From positions 14,951,544-15,015,543 of the forward strand of contig NC_091144.1 in the NCBI RefSeq assembly GCF_041381155.1: a stretch of DNA of 64,000 nt, in the 5' to 3' direction. The translations under genes were made by a program, and so were the position numbers. This stretch comes from Argopecten irradians. Lineage: Eukaryota > Mollusca > Bivalvia > Pectinida > Pectinidae. The notes below the pieces were generated by a model. It did no database searches. It was given only the letters and a program-made list of their open reading frames with translations, and was not told the DNA's origin. Positions 1 through 10,503 of the stretch are shown in pieces (position 1 is the first letter of the stretch; every line of letters starts with the position of its first letter).

Positions 1-129
1 CACTATCACACATATCTCTGCTAATAAATCGTAATTGACATTATTTTGCATTTGTGCTAAAATTTGACTGCTAAAATAAGTAAATTAACAGTATTATATA
101 TTGAATAAAAGAAAAGATAATGTATTTAC

Positions 130-287
130 CTGAATACGTTCATTTCTACTGTCTGCTACTATCATGTGACCATCTTTGTCCAATGCAATGCCAGCTGCCT
201 GTGAGAAGAGGCCCAGTCTGTGTCCTGAATGGCCGATGGTGTGGAGCAAGTTACCGAAGAGGTCAGTGATGTAAACACAGTTTAAAC
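130..287 (-). CDS. TRIM-NHL-like exon: NHL blade, last exon in window
   Basis: The acceptor is TGTGCAG and the donor ATTCAG|GTAAAT. It encodes LNCVYITDLFGNLLHTIGHS and AAGIALDKDGHMIVADSRNE, a canonical NHL repeat, and ends on a full codon. The remaining propeller blades must lie left of position 1. Confidence 0.85.
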
Positions 288-3200
288 CTGCACACACAAA
301 TGATATCATTATCACACCTTTATAATAATCAACCTTGTAAACAAAAAACAAAAAGCAGGCAGACATTCATATCCATTTTCATGTGTTTGCTGCAAACAGA
401 CACTCGACAAAAATCCTCTCCTGAGGAGCAAAAACCTACTATAATACACTCAATAAACAAAATAATCTGTCTTCTTTCTTCTACCAAGTATGACAAAATA
501 ATCTGTCTTCTTTCTTCTACCAAGTATGACAAAGTTGTTTTAATTACAATATTTTTATCTAAATGTCAGTTTCCTAGGCCAAATGTTCTTCAAGGTCTTC
601 AATACAAAACATTAGAAATTTTGATAAATGAGGGAAGACAACATGCTTTTGATTCAAGCATTACTTTTTTCAATAACAGTTTTCTTTTTTATTCCTATTA
701 CTTTGGTACCGTTCTGATCCTTTAACATTTTGTATAGGTGTTCATCTTCTTTATCAAGTTGCTACAATAAAAGATAGCTTACCTAAGTCAGAAACATACA
801 AAGTGTCATTGTGCACTTCCAGAAACCTGCATTTACTCTCACAGCTACAGTTCATCAGGGGTTGAAATAGGTAACTGGTTCCATAGAACCCATCAGGGGA
901 GATAATGAAAATCTGGGGGTTTCTCGGACATGTGTCTAGTGTTACAAGGTCACCTTTAGATGTCAAAGCCAATCCTGAAATAGAAAATTGTTAAAATTTA
1001 CTGCTTTGTAACATTGCCTTATGATAACAAGCCCTTAATAACATTTACACAAAAATGAAAAAAATGAAGAAAAAAATTTAGAATCAAGATAAACCTTTAA
1101 AACATTGAACTATTACTATTACACCTTTATATATATTTATCAGAAAAATGTTTAAGGCAGCTTTGACACCATAAAATACCAAACACAATTATTGTGGCTT
1201 TGAATTGATTAGAAGTTTATATCTTTAATCTCATAGATTTCAAATTTTAATTGCTTTAACTGATATTCCTTGATTCACCTACCATAAGGCATGTTGAACT
1301 TCTTGGCTCCGAGTCTACATAGGTACTTCCCTGTTGGTGTAAACTTGTGGATACAAACATCATCCTTCACAAATATTTTACCCTCAGTATTCACTACAAT
1401 AGCAGATGGACGGGTAAAGGCAGGGACCATCTGTTCAAATAAATAAGTTCCATTACTCCAGTCATCAGAAACATATTGGTTTTCTGAACAAAAAGAAACA
1501 CTTTTCAATATCACTATGCTGTTAAATTGTAGAACATCATCATCTGACATATATTATATACTAGTTGTTCTGACCTTTAATAAAAGATTTATTAGATAAA
1601 ATCATGCATAACAAATGGTATTTACTTAAAGCATAAGGACTCTGGACCTTAAGCTCAATGACAGTGACCTTGTGGTAGTAAAAAACTTTCGATGATGTAA
1701 GCTAGTACAGAGCAAGTTTCATAAAAGTTGTTTTCAATTATTAGATATTCAAACTTGGGCACAATCAACCTGCAAAGATATTTATCTCTCTGAATTTGGA
1801 AAAATCTTGCTTAAAATTTAAGAAATTAACATAAAATTTGTCTAAAAAGGTTCATGGGAAAAGTTCTCTCCAGTTGTCCCTATGGTTGTGCAGGTTGTTA
1901 TGTATACTCACGGCATCACCCATGGTAAATTTGAATTGTCCATCTTTATCAAACACCTTGACCAAATGGTTTCCAGTATCAGTTACAAGAATGTTGCCTT
2001 CCAAGTCAGTGGTCACTCCTATAGGGAAATGTAGACAGTCTCCAGAACCTCGTCCAGGGTGACCAAGCTTTACTTCCAACTTTGCTGGAATTGTAGTCTC
2101 ACCTACATAAAGGACATGAAGGAAAGTCAGGATACCTTTCTAAAAATGTTGGTATAATTTATCCCACGTACTTTCATCAATCAAGCTACAAAAGTTGGTA
2201 TATACCAACGTAGCAGGAGCACAATTATTTCTGAGAGCACCCAACACAAACCCTGTAGGAGTTGTCTGGAAGAGGAAGACCTCTGCTTTCATTAACCCAA
2301 AACAAGTTACTACACGTATCAAATGACATGCTATTTATATCTATAAACATAACCCAAAACAAGTTACTACACGTATCAAATGACATGCTATTTATATCTA
2401 TAAACATAACCCAAAACAAGTTACTACAGGTATCAAATGACATGCTATTTATATCTATAAACATACCTTTATTGTCCTCACCCTTCTTAACAAACTGCCT
2501 GATGGTTGGAGCATGTTGTGTTGGTATAGTTTTGGGGGCAGTCTTACTTTCCTTGACAGATTGGTTACACACCTGTGGTAATGGCTTAGATACTACTGGT
2601 GATATTTCTTTCTTAATGTTGTGTAGGATGCCTTCCTTGCTGTCAGGCGCATCTAATAAAAAGATATAGCAATGATAATCTCAAGTTCTTGCTCAAACTT
2701 CAAGATACGACAGCAATATGAAAGAGCATTCATTCGAATTCCTTATTATCAAAAATTTTTTGGGACAAACAGGTGTAATAATAGTTGTAATCATGTTAAT
2801 GTGTAATTTCAAAGGGTCATTTAGAAAGAATTTTTAAAAGACTTTATTAATTACACATTACAGGACAATGAGAGCTAAAAACAAACCACTATGTAACATC
2901 AATAATATTCACTTTTATCCTGCAACTGTCCCACATACTGACCGATAACTACTGCCAGATAAACTTGTGCTTTATCCGTCAATACGATATGCTTTATCCG
3001 TCAATACGATCACGTGAATTTGTTCCATATCTGACGGAACTTTTTCTAACTTGACCCAGAACTTGAACCTTCCGGTGAATGAAACGTCAGTCAGTCCCGC
3101 TAAAACGTGACGTCACATTCACCGAAATGACGTCATTTTTACGATATCGAAAATCTCGTATGGCGGTGTCGTCTTTTTCTTGGCTTATGACAAAGGTATG

Positions 3201-6200
3201 TATTGTTAAGTAATTCTTTAATGGGTATTTATTGTTATTTGAGTATTTTCATTTCCTTTCAGTGATATATCACACTGAATAGAATTACGGTTACTGATTG
3301 TGAATGCGCTTCTTTATTTCCCACGGCAGTAAAAAGGAGTACACTCTCATTCGCTTAAGTGAATGAATCTTTACCTCCGCATCAAAGAAGCGTCTCGCTT
3401 CGAGCGAAACAAAGTAAGGAACTGTCAATTTGCTTTCGTTTTTGAATGCCATAATGGTTGCAGGACAAACAGAATACACGGTTAGTATCTTACAATACAA
3501 GTTTTATTTTGGTGCTCGACACGGAAAGCCGAGATGACGAGGCAAAGCCTCGTCATCTCGGCTTTCCTAAATCTCGCACCAAAATAAACCTTGTATTGTA
3601 AGATACTAACCATGTATTCTCTATATCTACCGTTGGCCGAATCTTTTGAGGACTTTAATTAGAACAACCCACTATATAAAACTGCTCACCATCAGTAGAC
3701 TCATTTAGTTGAGGACTTGGAACTACCTGATCAGGAACTGGTTCATCCAACTCTTCCTCCCAAAGCATGTCATCACTCACAACCTAAAACATCAACTACA
3801 TGCTTGCATAGAATGCATGACATTGGTTATCTGGCATCCTAAATATCAATGATTTTTAATGGTATTAATTTTGTTGCCTATTGCCTAAAGGAAATTTTGT
3901 TATATTTCACATATATCTTTAAATATTGTAATAATTTACAATACATCACATACGAAGACTTAAATTACCTACTTTGTAGATAATTTATTTTAAGGAAAGA
4001 AAATACTTTTCTAGAAATTATTTCAGATATTAATAAACATTATTAAGACATATTATGTCATTGAATTCCATTCTTTAGTATTGTGTGGAGATTTAGACGA
4101 TACCTCTTTCTTCGGCTGGACAATCTGCATGCTGGATTCTCCATTGGTCTCTAAAAGAAAACAGAGATTGTAATATAATGTAAAGGCCATTTAGATGTCT
4201 ACAACCTAAGAGACGCAAATGTTTATCATTTAACCACAATTTGTTTAACCGAAACTTTTTTAAGCCTTAGTCTTGTTTTCAATCAGACTTTGTCTTCTTT
4301 CTAACCTTTATTTTAGAATATTTTATATTGAAATCATGGAGGAAAATAGCAGCTGCCATATTGAGTTCTTTGTTAGGAAATTTTTATACTTAATAGAAAG
4401 ATAAAACTAACAGCTACATTCTTTGACAAGTTATCTTAGGTGACATAAAACTTCAAACCTTTTGCCTCCTTGGACCAGCTATATATAGTGTTTGCTGTCA
4501 ATTCTTGCTTGGTTCCCTTTGACTGGCTATTATTTGCCATCTGTTCTAAGCCGGTCTCGTTTGACTTGCTATTATTTGCCATCTGTTCTAAGCTGGTCTC
4601 GTTTAATTGGTTATTATTTGCTGTACCTTTTCCATTGGTTTCTATTTCACACGTTTCCTCCATCTCCATATCCTCTTCCTGTGTAAGTGAATCAGATGAC
4701 TCATTGCTTTTATCTTTACTATTATGTATCAATGGTTCTGCAGCTACTTGGAAAGCAGGTTTTGGTACATTAGTCAGTAAATCATCCAAGGACTTTTTCC
4801 ATCGTTTCCTATCCTCTGAGCTAACATATTGTACCTCTTGTACAGGCTCTTTTGGAGGAGGGGTTTCAATTGGCTTTTGTGCAATTTCTTCAACCAACTG
4901 AGTGTTGTTTTCTTCAACTTGGGTGTTTTTATCTCCATCTTTATTGCCTAGATCAGACATAATCTGAACACTTTCACATTTGACCACAGATGAATATGTG
5001 ACAGGTTGACTGGCTTCAACTCTGTCCTGTTCATTTGAAACATCCATATCCTTAGTTTCCTCTGCAGCATTTTTCTTATTTCCTAGATTCTTCAACTTTT
5101 TGCCAATAAGTTTGAATTTTCTTTCTGGAAGTTGTTCAGCTTTTTGACTTTGATGTGCATCTGTAATATCTTTAGACACCATGGAGGATTTTTCACTGCC
5201 AAGATTTGTCAACTTCTTGTCTGTAAGTTTACATTTCATGTCTGGATGTGATTCGCCTTGCTCTGGTTCATTTGAAATATGTATTTCTCTAGACACCCTA
5301 AGGGATTTTTCAGTTTCGTCATGGAGATTTCTCAATTTTTTACCTGCACTTATGATATTTCTTTCTGAATGAGGTTCCTTTTTTTCTTGTTCATTTGATA
5401 TAAATATGTCTCTTGACACTACTGAGGAATTTTCACCGCCAAGATTCTTTAACTTTTTACCAGACAGTTTGAATTTCCTTTCTGGATATTTTTCAGTCTT
5501 AGATACCACTTGTCCAGTTAAGCATGCATCAGTTGGGCTCACCTGTTCCTCTTTTAATTTTTTTGTTTTATCAGTACAGTCTAAATCCTCCACTTTCTTT
5601 ACGTCACCTCCATCTGAGTGTGACGGACTACTAGCCTCAGACAAATACACATCAGAACAACTTTCTGTTTTATATGAGGACACAACTCTCCCAAGATTGA
5701 GAAGAATGTCTGCTTCGATGTTTGGAACAAAATCCAGACAGTCAATATCATCATCAACATCTAAATCTACCACATTGTTGTCAATTACCAAGCTGTAATG
5801 GATTAAGATACAAAGTATTTATAATGCAGTTCATAAACAAGTGCGACAAAATTATTATCATTATACATGTAGTTAATTAATGTAGCAAACCATTTGCATT
5901 TGTTTGAGGATATTTGATTAAGATAGTTATAATATTGAAGAGCAAATCTTGAATAACAATAAATTATAATGCGAATCAATGTGGTCTTTCTGGGATCACA
6001 ATTACAAGATCCAGATTCCATCAGAAAGACCCCTACATTGACTTTAATCAATCCAGATCAACATCATATTAATGTACAACATACACATTCAGGAAACAAA
6101 CAGTTACCATTATAAATATAGAGCATTTTATCATAAACGGTTTCTGACAAAGTTACATATTTATTCAATAAAATCTATATTATTCCCTTCTGTTTGGTCA

Positions 6201-6817
6201 TTAAAAATGATCTGAAAGTTTGTACAATACAGTGTAATATATATCTGAGCATGATCAATCTTAAAACAAAGTGATACCTGAACACTTCAATTAAGCGCTT
6301 GGCATGTACATCATGGTTTTGAGTTGAAGAACCAGAGGTAAACCTCAGCAGACTTTCAACTTCACTGCTTAAACTACGCAAGGAATCAATGTCACCTGTC
6401 ACAGAGTCCCGATACATGTCCAGGTATTCTGACTTGGAATTAAACACTTCATCCATCTCATCCAATGCCCTCTTCTCAAATGCAGCCAACTTTTCCTGAA
6501 AACTTCGGATAGTATGCGTTATCTTTGATCTAGTGTTGTCACGCCTCATCACTAAAAGAATGGAAATAGCACGTAGCCTTCGTAGCATGCTCTCTAACTT
6601 CGGAACTAGTTTGCTGGCATCCAGTAATCGACACACCAGCTTAGTCCTTGTACTTTCCTCCATCTTTAGTTTTTCTACAATTAAAAACCACCACATGTTA
6701 ATGATGTTATCCAAAAGTGATTACAGTACTTATGATTCGAACATTTTACAGGAATATTTTGATAAATGAAACATACTGACAATTAAGTCCATATATATGC
6801 CTACCATCAATGAGCAT
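130..6817 (-). CDS. TRIM-NHL-like protein gene, 3' end cut by window edge
   Basis: Nine exons join in phase on the minus strand: 6278-6674, 4459-5792, 4104-4150, 3690-3783, 2467-2652, 1912-2102, 1283-1430, 783-974 and 130-287; the gene continues left of the window. The N-terminal part is helical and heptad-like, followed by a DFVPNIEA...LGRV segment of the kind that closes TRIM coiled-coil regions. Next comes a charged, disordered linker with two internal tandem repeats, and then NHL blades (for example GVTTDLEGNILVTDTGNH, IALDKDGHMIVADSRNERIQ). TRIM-NHL proteins are usually E3 ligases or RNA-binding regulators. No RING or B-box exon is visible upstream, so the enzymatic role is unproven. The start is unresolved: ATG near 6663 inside the first confident exon, or ATG at 6817 in a possible 13-bp exon 6805-6817 that joins in phase. 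Which TRIM-NHL subfamily it belongs to is unknown. Confidence 0.8.
457..529. repeat. 36-bp tandem duplication in an intron
   Basis: Two direct copies of a unit containing AATAATCTGTCTTCTTTCTT lie in the intron between NHL exons 783-974 and 130-287. Confidence 0.8.
783..974 (-). CDS. TRIM-NHL-like exon: NHL blade with Cys-rich loop
   Basis: The acceptor is ATTTCAG and the donor TTAG|GTAAGC. It encodes LALTSKGDLVTLDTCPRNP and a following blade with NCSCESKCRF and VHNDTLYVSDLG. Several cysteines cluster in one loop. The phase matches both neighbours. Confidence 0.8.
1283..1430 (-). CDS. TRIM-NHL-like exon: second NHL blade
   Basis: The donor is TATG|GTAGGT. The acceptor chosen is GAACAG before 1430, because only it keeps phase 0 with the preceding exon; it gives DA-MVPAFTRPSAIVVNTEGK. 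A stronger-looking acceptor before 1483 (TTGTTCAG) would shift the frame. The exon ends with PYG, and the glycine codon is completed in the next exon. Confidence 0.65.
1912..2102 (-). CDS. TRIM-NHL-like exon: first NHL blade
   Basis: The acceptor is TTATGTAG and the donor GATGCC|GTGAGT. It encodes LGHPGRGSGDCLHFPIGV, TTDLEGNILVTDTGNHLV and KVFDKDGQFKFTMGDA, a textbook NHL repeat with the P-x-G-hydrophobic and G-N-hydrophobic-V-x-D-x-x-N-H elements. It ends on a complete codon. Confidence 0.85.
2294..2464. repeat. 57-bp unit in three tandem copies next to a splice donor
   Basis: Units start at 2294, 2351 and 2408 and are nearly identical (ACCCAAAACAAGTTACTACA...). The array ends directly at the donor of exon 2467-2652. 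The unit is a multiple of three with no stop in the reading frame running on from that exon. Confidence 0.85.
2467..2652 (-). CDS. TRIM-NHL-like 186-bp exon, linker before the propeller
   Basis: The acceptor is TTATTAG and the donor AAAG|GTATGT. It encodes APDSKEGILHNIKKEIS...TQHAPTIRQFVKKGEDNK, a basic linker just before the NHL repeats. The phase matches both neighbours. A triplicated 57-bp unit starts right after the donor. Confidence 0.75.
3104..3195 (+). promoter_or_regulatory. Twin CRE sites followed by ATGGCGG: possible plus-strand start
   Basis: Two TGACGTCA sites (near 3110 and 3128) lie 30-50 bp ahead of AATCTCGTATGGCGGTG. An open stretch from ATG at 3160 runs 12 codons to AAG|GTATGT at 3195. 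It sits inside an intron of the minus-strand TRIM-NHL-like gene. No downstream plus-strand exon was identified, so this may be a promoter, a nested transcript, or part of a repeat. Confidence 0.35.
3470..3620. mobile_element. Near-perfect ~150-bp palindrome (foldback/MITE)
   Basis: The left arm (GGTTAGTATCTTACAATACA...GATGACGAGGC) is mirrored by GCCTCGTCATC...TGTAAGATACTAACC around an AAA centre near 3545. Similarity continues outward to AGAATACA on both sides. It is intronic. Confidence 0.8.
3690..3783 (-). CDS. TRIM-NHL-like 94-bp exon
   Basis: The acceptor is GTTTTAG and the donor GATG|GTGAGC. It encodes an acidic segment, VVSDDMLWEEELDEPVPD and onward, ending one base into a codon. That base joins the AT at 2652 to make Asp. 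Confidence 0.75.
4104..4150 (-). CDS. TRIM-NHL-like 47-bp exon
   Basis: The acceptor is TTTTAG and the donor GAG|GTATCG. It encodes ETNGESSMQIVQPKKE in frame with both neighbours: two bases complete the Glu codon, then 15 whole codons follow. Confidence 0.7.
4459..5792 (-). CDS. TRIM-NHL-like exon: long linker with internal repeats
   Basis: This 1334-bp exon has acceptor ATTACAG and donor AAAG|GTTTGA. It begins with an acidic stretch (VVDLDVDDDIDCLDF) and the TRIM-like FVPNIEADILLNLGRVVSS. It then carries four copies of a ~40-residue unit with the core (F)KLxGKKLKNLGxExSS and a following SNEQ motif. After a Glu/Ser-rich stretch come three copies of a 14-residue unit of the ANNxxxNETxLEQM type. 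The exon is predicted disordered and highly charged. No domain is recognised in the linker. Confidence 0.8.
6278..6674 (-). CDS. TRIM-NHL-like exon: coiled coil
   Basis: The acceptor is TTGTAG and the donor TTCAG|GTATC. The encoded segment has a long helical pattern rich in Leu, Arg, Glu and Ser (MEESTRTKL..., LRRLRAISILL, FEKRALDEMDEVF), consistent with a coiled coil. It ends two bases into a codon that the C at 5792 completes as Ser, which confirms the join. It could hold the start codon (ATG near 6663). Confidence 0.75.
6805..6817 (-). CDS. Possible micro-exon with start codon of the TRIM-NHL-like gene
   Basis: ATGCTCATTGATG is followed by GTAGGC as donor and preceded by a pyrimidine-rich tract ending in GAG. 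Joining to 6674 gives an in-frame MLIDEKLKMEE. The same frame is open well upstream (to about 6880), so the exon could be longer. This is inference only. Confidence 0.25.
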
Positions 6818-7293
6818 CTCAAGCAGTCGAAAAATTGAATTTAGAAAAATGACAGGGCACCTATATATATAGCTAACAGGACCAAGTTTTGGCCAACATG
6901 AACAATATTATAAAATAATCCATTAATCAGTGTATAAAAGAAATCAACAAATGAACTACAGAAATTTAAACCTACATGGTTTCCAGTTTCAGTCTGCATT
7001 TTAAATATAAGTCAATGTAAGTGAAATTGGTGACTCAAAATTGGGGAGGGGTGGTGCTTATACTGTATTTGCATAATATATAAAAAGCATTTTTATCTAT
7101 TTTTAGTAACAAATCCATACTCCAACTTGGGTATAATACTCTAGTTTGAGTATAACAAATAAGTTGACGTTTTTCCCCAACCTGATTATAACAACATTTT
7201 TTCCCAATTTTACATTATTGAGGCTTCTGAACTTCATGGCATAAAGTCAATGCAAAAGACAATCATAGTTTAGGCCTACATATGATAATACTC
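6818..7293. other. Upstream region of the TRIM-NHL-like gene, no feature seen
   Basis: This is AT-rich sequence with no Cys-rich RING or B-box frame on the minus strand. Confidence 0.4.
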
Positions 7294-7832
7294 TTAAAGG
7301 GACAATATCGGAAAACCCCCAGTTCTAATGGAAATTAGATCAGTCGGTTTTACTGTGATATGTCAGAAAAGCCCATGGTGGTGAAATGCGTGTGAAATGT
7401 TCAAACTCACTCGCTGTCCGCCATTACACATTGTGGTAGAATATCTTGTATGCCGAACCCAGTCCCTTGCTCGTAGAGTAATGCTACTTTTGTCTAGAAC
7501 AGCTCAAATCGCTCTGACAGAAGTGTTTACCTTATTAGGTGAATTGTCTTGCTAAAAAATCATATCACCTCCACAGTGGTTATGTAGTTCATTTGTTTAA
7601 CGTGCGTGACTTTGGCTCAGATATTGGTACAGCTAGTGTACGCCTACCTGCTTAATCGTTTTGATCAACGATTTGTAATTACAACGGTATCAATTAAAAT
7701 ACTAAACAATGACGTGGAATTTGTCAATATCTTATGTTATATGTTTCATAAGAAATGTAGAACAATACATTTATGCCATATTTTGCTTCTTGGTTACGTA
7801 AAAGATTTAGCCCGAGTGAATTGTCCCTTTAA
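7294..7832. mobile_element. piggyBac-type MITE with TTAA target site
   Basis: TTAA|AGGGACAAT at 7294-7306 is mirrored by ATTGTCCCT|TTAA at 7820-7832. This defines a 531-bp insert with short terminal inverted repeats and a TTAA duplication, the hallmark of piggyBac-type insertions. It holds no transposase; the 114-codon open frame inside is not recognised. Confidence 0.7.
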
Positions 7833-9550
7833 TTTTACCTGGTATACTTCTGCTTATATAGAGCTGCCAAGTTATGTCCACAAAATAAGCATCATATTGA
7901 TTGAAATGGCATGTTACTTAATATGTAATATGACAGCTCAACGTCTATGAATACTTTTTTCATCGTTATTAGGCTATATGTGCGAGGAAAAACAAAACCT
8001 TATTGATGCAGATCTCTGCAGGTTGATGCTCGAGATGTATGCCCCTGTTGTAGACCTACATTAATAATCAATTTATATAAGTAGTACATGTAACATACAA
8101 ATGTGAAATGAAGTACATTTAACTTAGTAAGTCTGCTTGCTATATTCCAAATCTAACAGCATCCATTTCTATTACCTCTCAGTCTGTGAGTGTGTGTTTG
8201 TTAAGCCGCTGCATTCCAAAACAAATGATTTGACTCCGTGCAGAAATTTAGACCATTCCATTTATAGGCCTAAAGACAATTTAATTTGTCAATGTGATGT
8301 TTCTTAACCACAACGGTTTGCAATGTGTGAACAGAAAAACTTGGATACAGGTGAAGTTTCATTGCTTACATTCATATCAATCAATTTCATTAAAACAACA
8401 TTTTTTAAAACTAACTTTGCCTATATAGTCTGACCCGTAACTCCTTTCATAGAAATGAACTCGCCTGTATCAGACGGGACAGTATGTGCATGCGATGATT
8501 TCATTGGCTAAATTCTCCAAAAAATAAGGTGCTTTTGTGCAACATAATTATTTTGATTTTTTGAAACAATCTGAAATAACGTATATATCAAAATTAATTG
8601 CTTTTAATGTACAGCTTTGATTTATTTTCTTTGTAATGAAAAATAGCATTTAAATATTCCCGAGACTGTTCTAAAAAGTCTCAGTGTGGGGGAATATGAA
8701 TCCTGCATGTGCACATGCTTCATGTATTTGAATACAATATACATTTTATTTCTTTTAATTAGCCTAATCAGAAGGTGTTAGTAACAGTAAGCTAATAACT
8801 TTTGTGACGCTGCAAACTTAACATTTAAAAATAAAAAGGAACGACTTTTTATGGTAAGTTCAGTATGAATTTGAATGAATACAGACCATTATAAACAATC
8901 CAGACGATTAGTTAAATGGTAAGAAGGCAAAAAAAAATAGTGTCTTTCTAGGGTTACCCGACCGCCCCTAATTTTTTTCCACTTTTCTACGAAAAAAAAT
9001 AAAAGACGGGATTTCGACCTCAGACTCCGGTTCCGGTCATCATTTTAGAGTGAAAGACACAAAAACAAAACGAAACAAAAACCACAAAAAAATAGATAAT
9101 GACTTGTTTTCGCAAAAAAAAATGTGGGACTTGTCAGTTTGTTATTTCCCGCGTAAAAAGATGTTATCTAGAGTTATGCCCCTTAATAGTAACTCTTCAA
9201 CACAGTGCACCACGGTCTGTTGGCGTACGGGATGTTATACATGTAAACGATAATAGTTTGTTAACTTGAAGGTTATCAATAATCATAAACATATCCAGGG
9301 GGTGCCTTTAATCATTAACACATATGCTGTGCTATTTATTTTATGATAAATACGTATATCGACGTGTTCAGTGGATCGACCTCTAGCCCCGGAACTTGCG
9401 GAAGATAATATTTACTGAAGTTTGTTTATCAAGTGGAAAATCTCAACAATGTAAAACACATTGAAGATGTACTAGTGATTTAACTTGTTGTTTTTACTTG
9501 CTTGGAGAGGAGAATTATTTTCACTGGACAGAAAGCAATAGTTGGCAGCT
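7833..9550. other. Intergenic and ADISSP upstream region
   Basis: No gene is seen. It is AT-rich, with a motif ACTCCGGTTCCGG near 9027 that recurs near 45994 with similar flanks, so it is probably a repeat fragment. The 5' UTR and promoter of the ADISSP homologue should lie in the last few hundred bases; no TATA box or initiator was assigned. Confidence 0.4.
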
Positions 9551-9575
9551 ATGAGCACAATGGATTATAAACAAA
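9551..9575 (+). CDS. ADISSP: ADISSP homologue exon 1 (tentative)
   Basis: ATGAGCACAATGGATTATAA and onward ends at A|GTAATG, one base into a codon, as required by the CT at 12454. No other nearby exon was found, but a 25-bp coding exon is weak evidence alone. Confidence 0.5.
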
Positions 9576-10461
9576 GTAATGTACAAATGTATTTTATTTT
9601 TTTTAAACCATAACAGGCTTCTATTAAGTCAATGATAATGTAAAGGCTATTCTATATAACGTTACATTTGTCGTTTAAACTTAAATATATTTTGAATTCA
9701 TCTGGTACACATATTATGATTATAGAATTAGACTATCTAATAATTATTAGATGTAATAATAATCATAATCTTCCTATACTTAGTATATTAACATCCCAAC
9801 TACCCCCAAGAGGGCACTAACAAAATAATAATAGTCGTCTCCCACATGAGCTGTAAATAATGCCTTTCTTTGTATAGTTAAATAACATTGATGTCCATAT
9901 ACAACAGCCCTGTGGCTGGTTCTCCTAATAGAGGAGGGATCTACTACTACTACTACTTACCTGGTAGTCTTGTTGAGCTTAACAGCTCCTCTTGCTCATG
10001 GTCAAGATAAATATACAAGATATGATTATACTGCAGAGGGATTGGACTGGGTCGATCATCAGCCCGGGAGTATATAATTTTTTTTATATAATTTTGAAAA
10101 AAAAAATAATGAAAAAGGATGCAATTAGATGTGTGTAATAGTAGTTTGATGTTCTGTCAATATTATACATGTACATGAAGCATTAATGATTTAAGAACAT
10201 CCTTGTTGATACATATAGCATAGATTTAATATAGTTCTGATAATCCTATAGATAATTAATAAATCAATTATTTGAATTAATATGATGAACCTGCACCTAT
10301 ACATGTACATGTACACTGCAGCTATAGCTAGTGGGTAATGAATTCAAATCATATTGTGCTATATGTGTTGTTGATCCAAAGGTTTAATTTGAATTTCCAG
10401 TTGAAATTGTATACAGTTTATGATCCAAGATTATATAAAATATGTGTACAATTTGTAGCCA

Positions 10462-10503
<42 letters not shown>

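Noticed and set aside
4470..4901. 143-codon plus-strand open frame
   Set aside because: Antisense of the TRIM-NHL linker exon, with composition mirrored from it.
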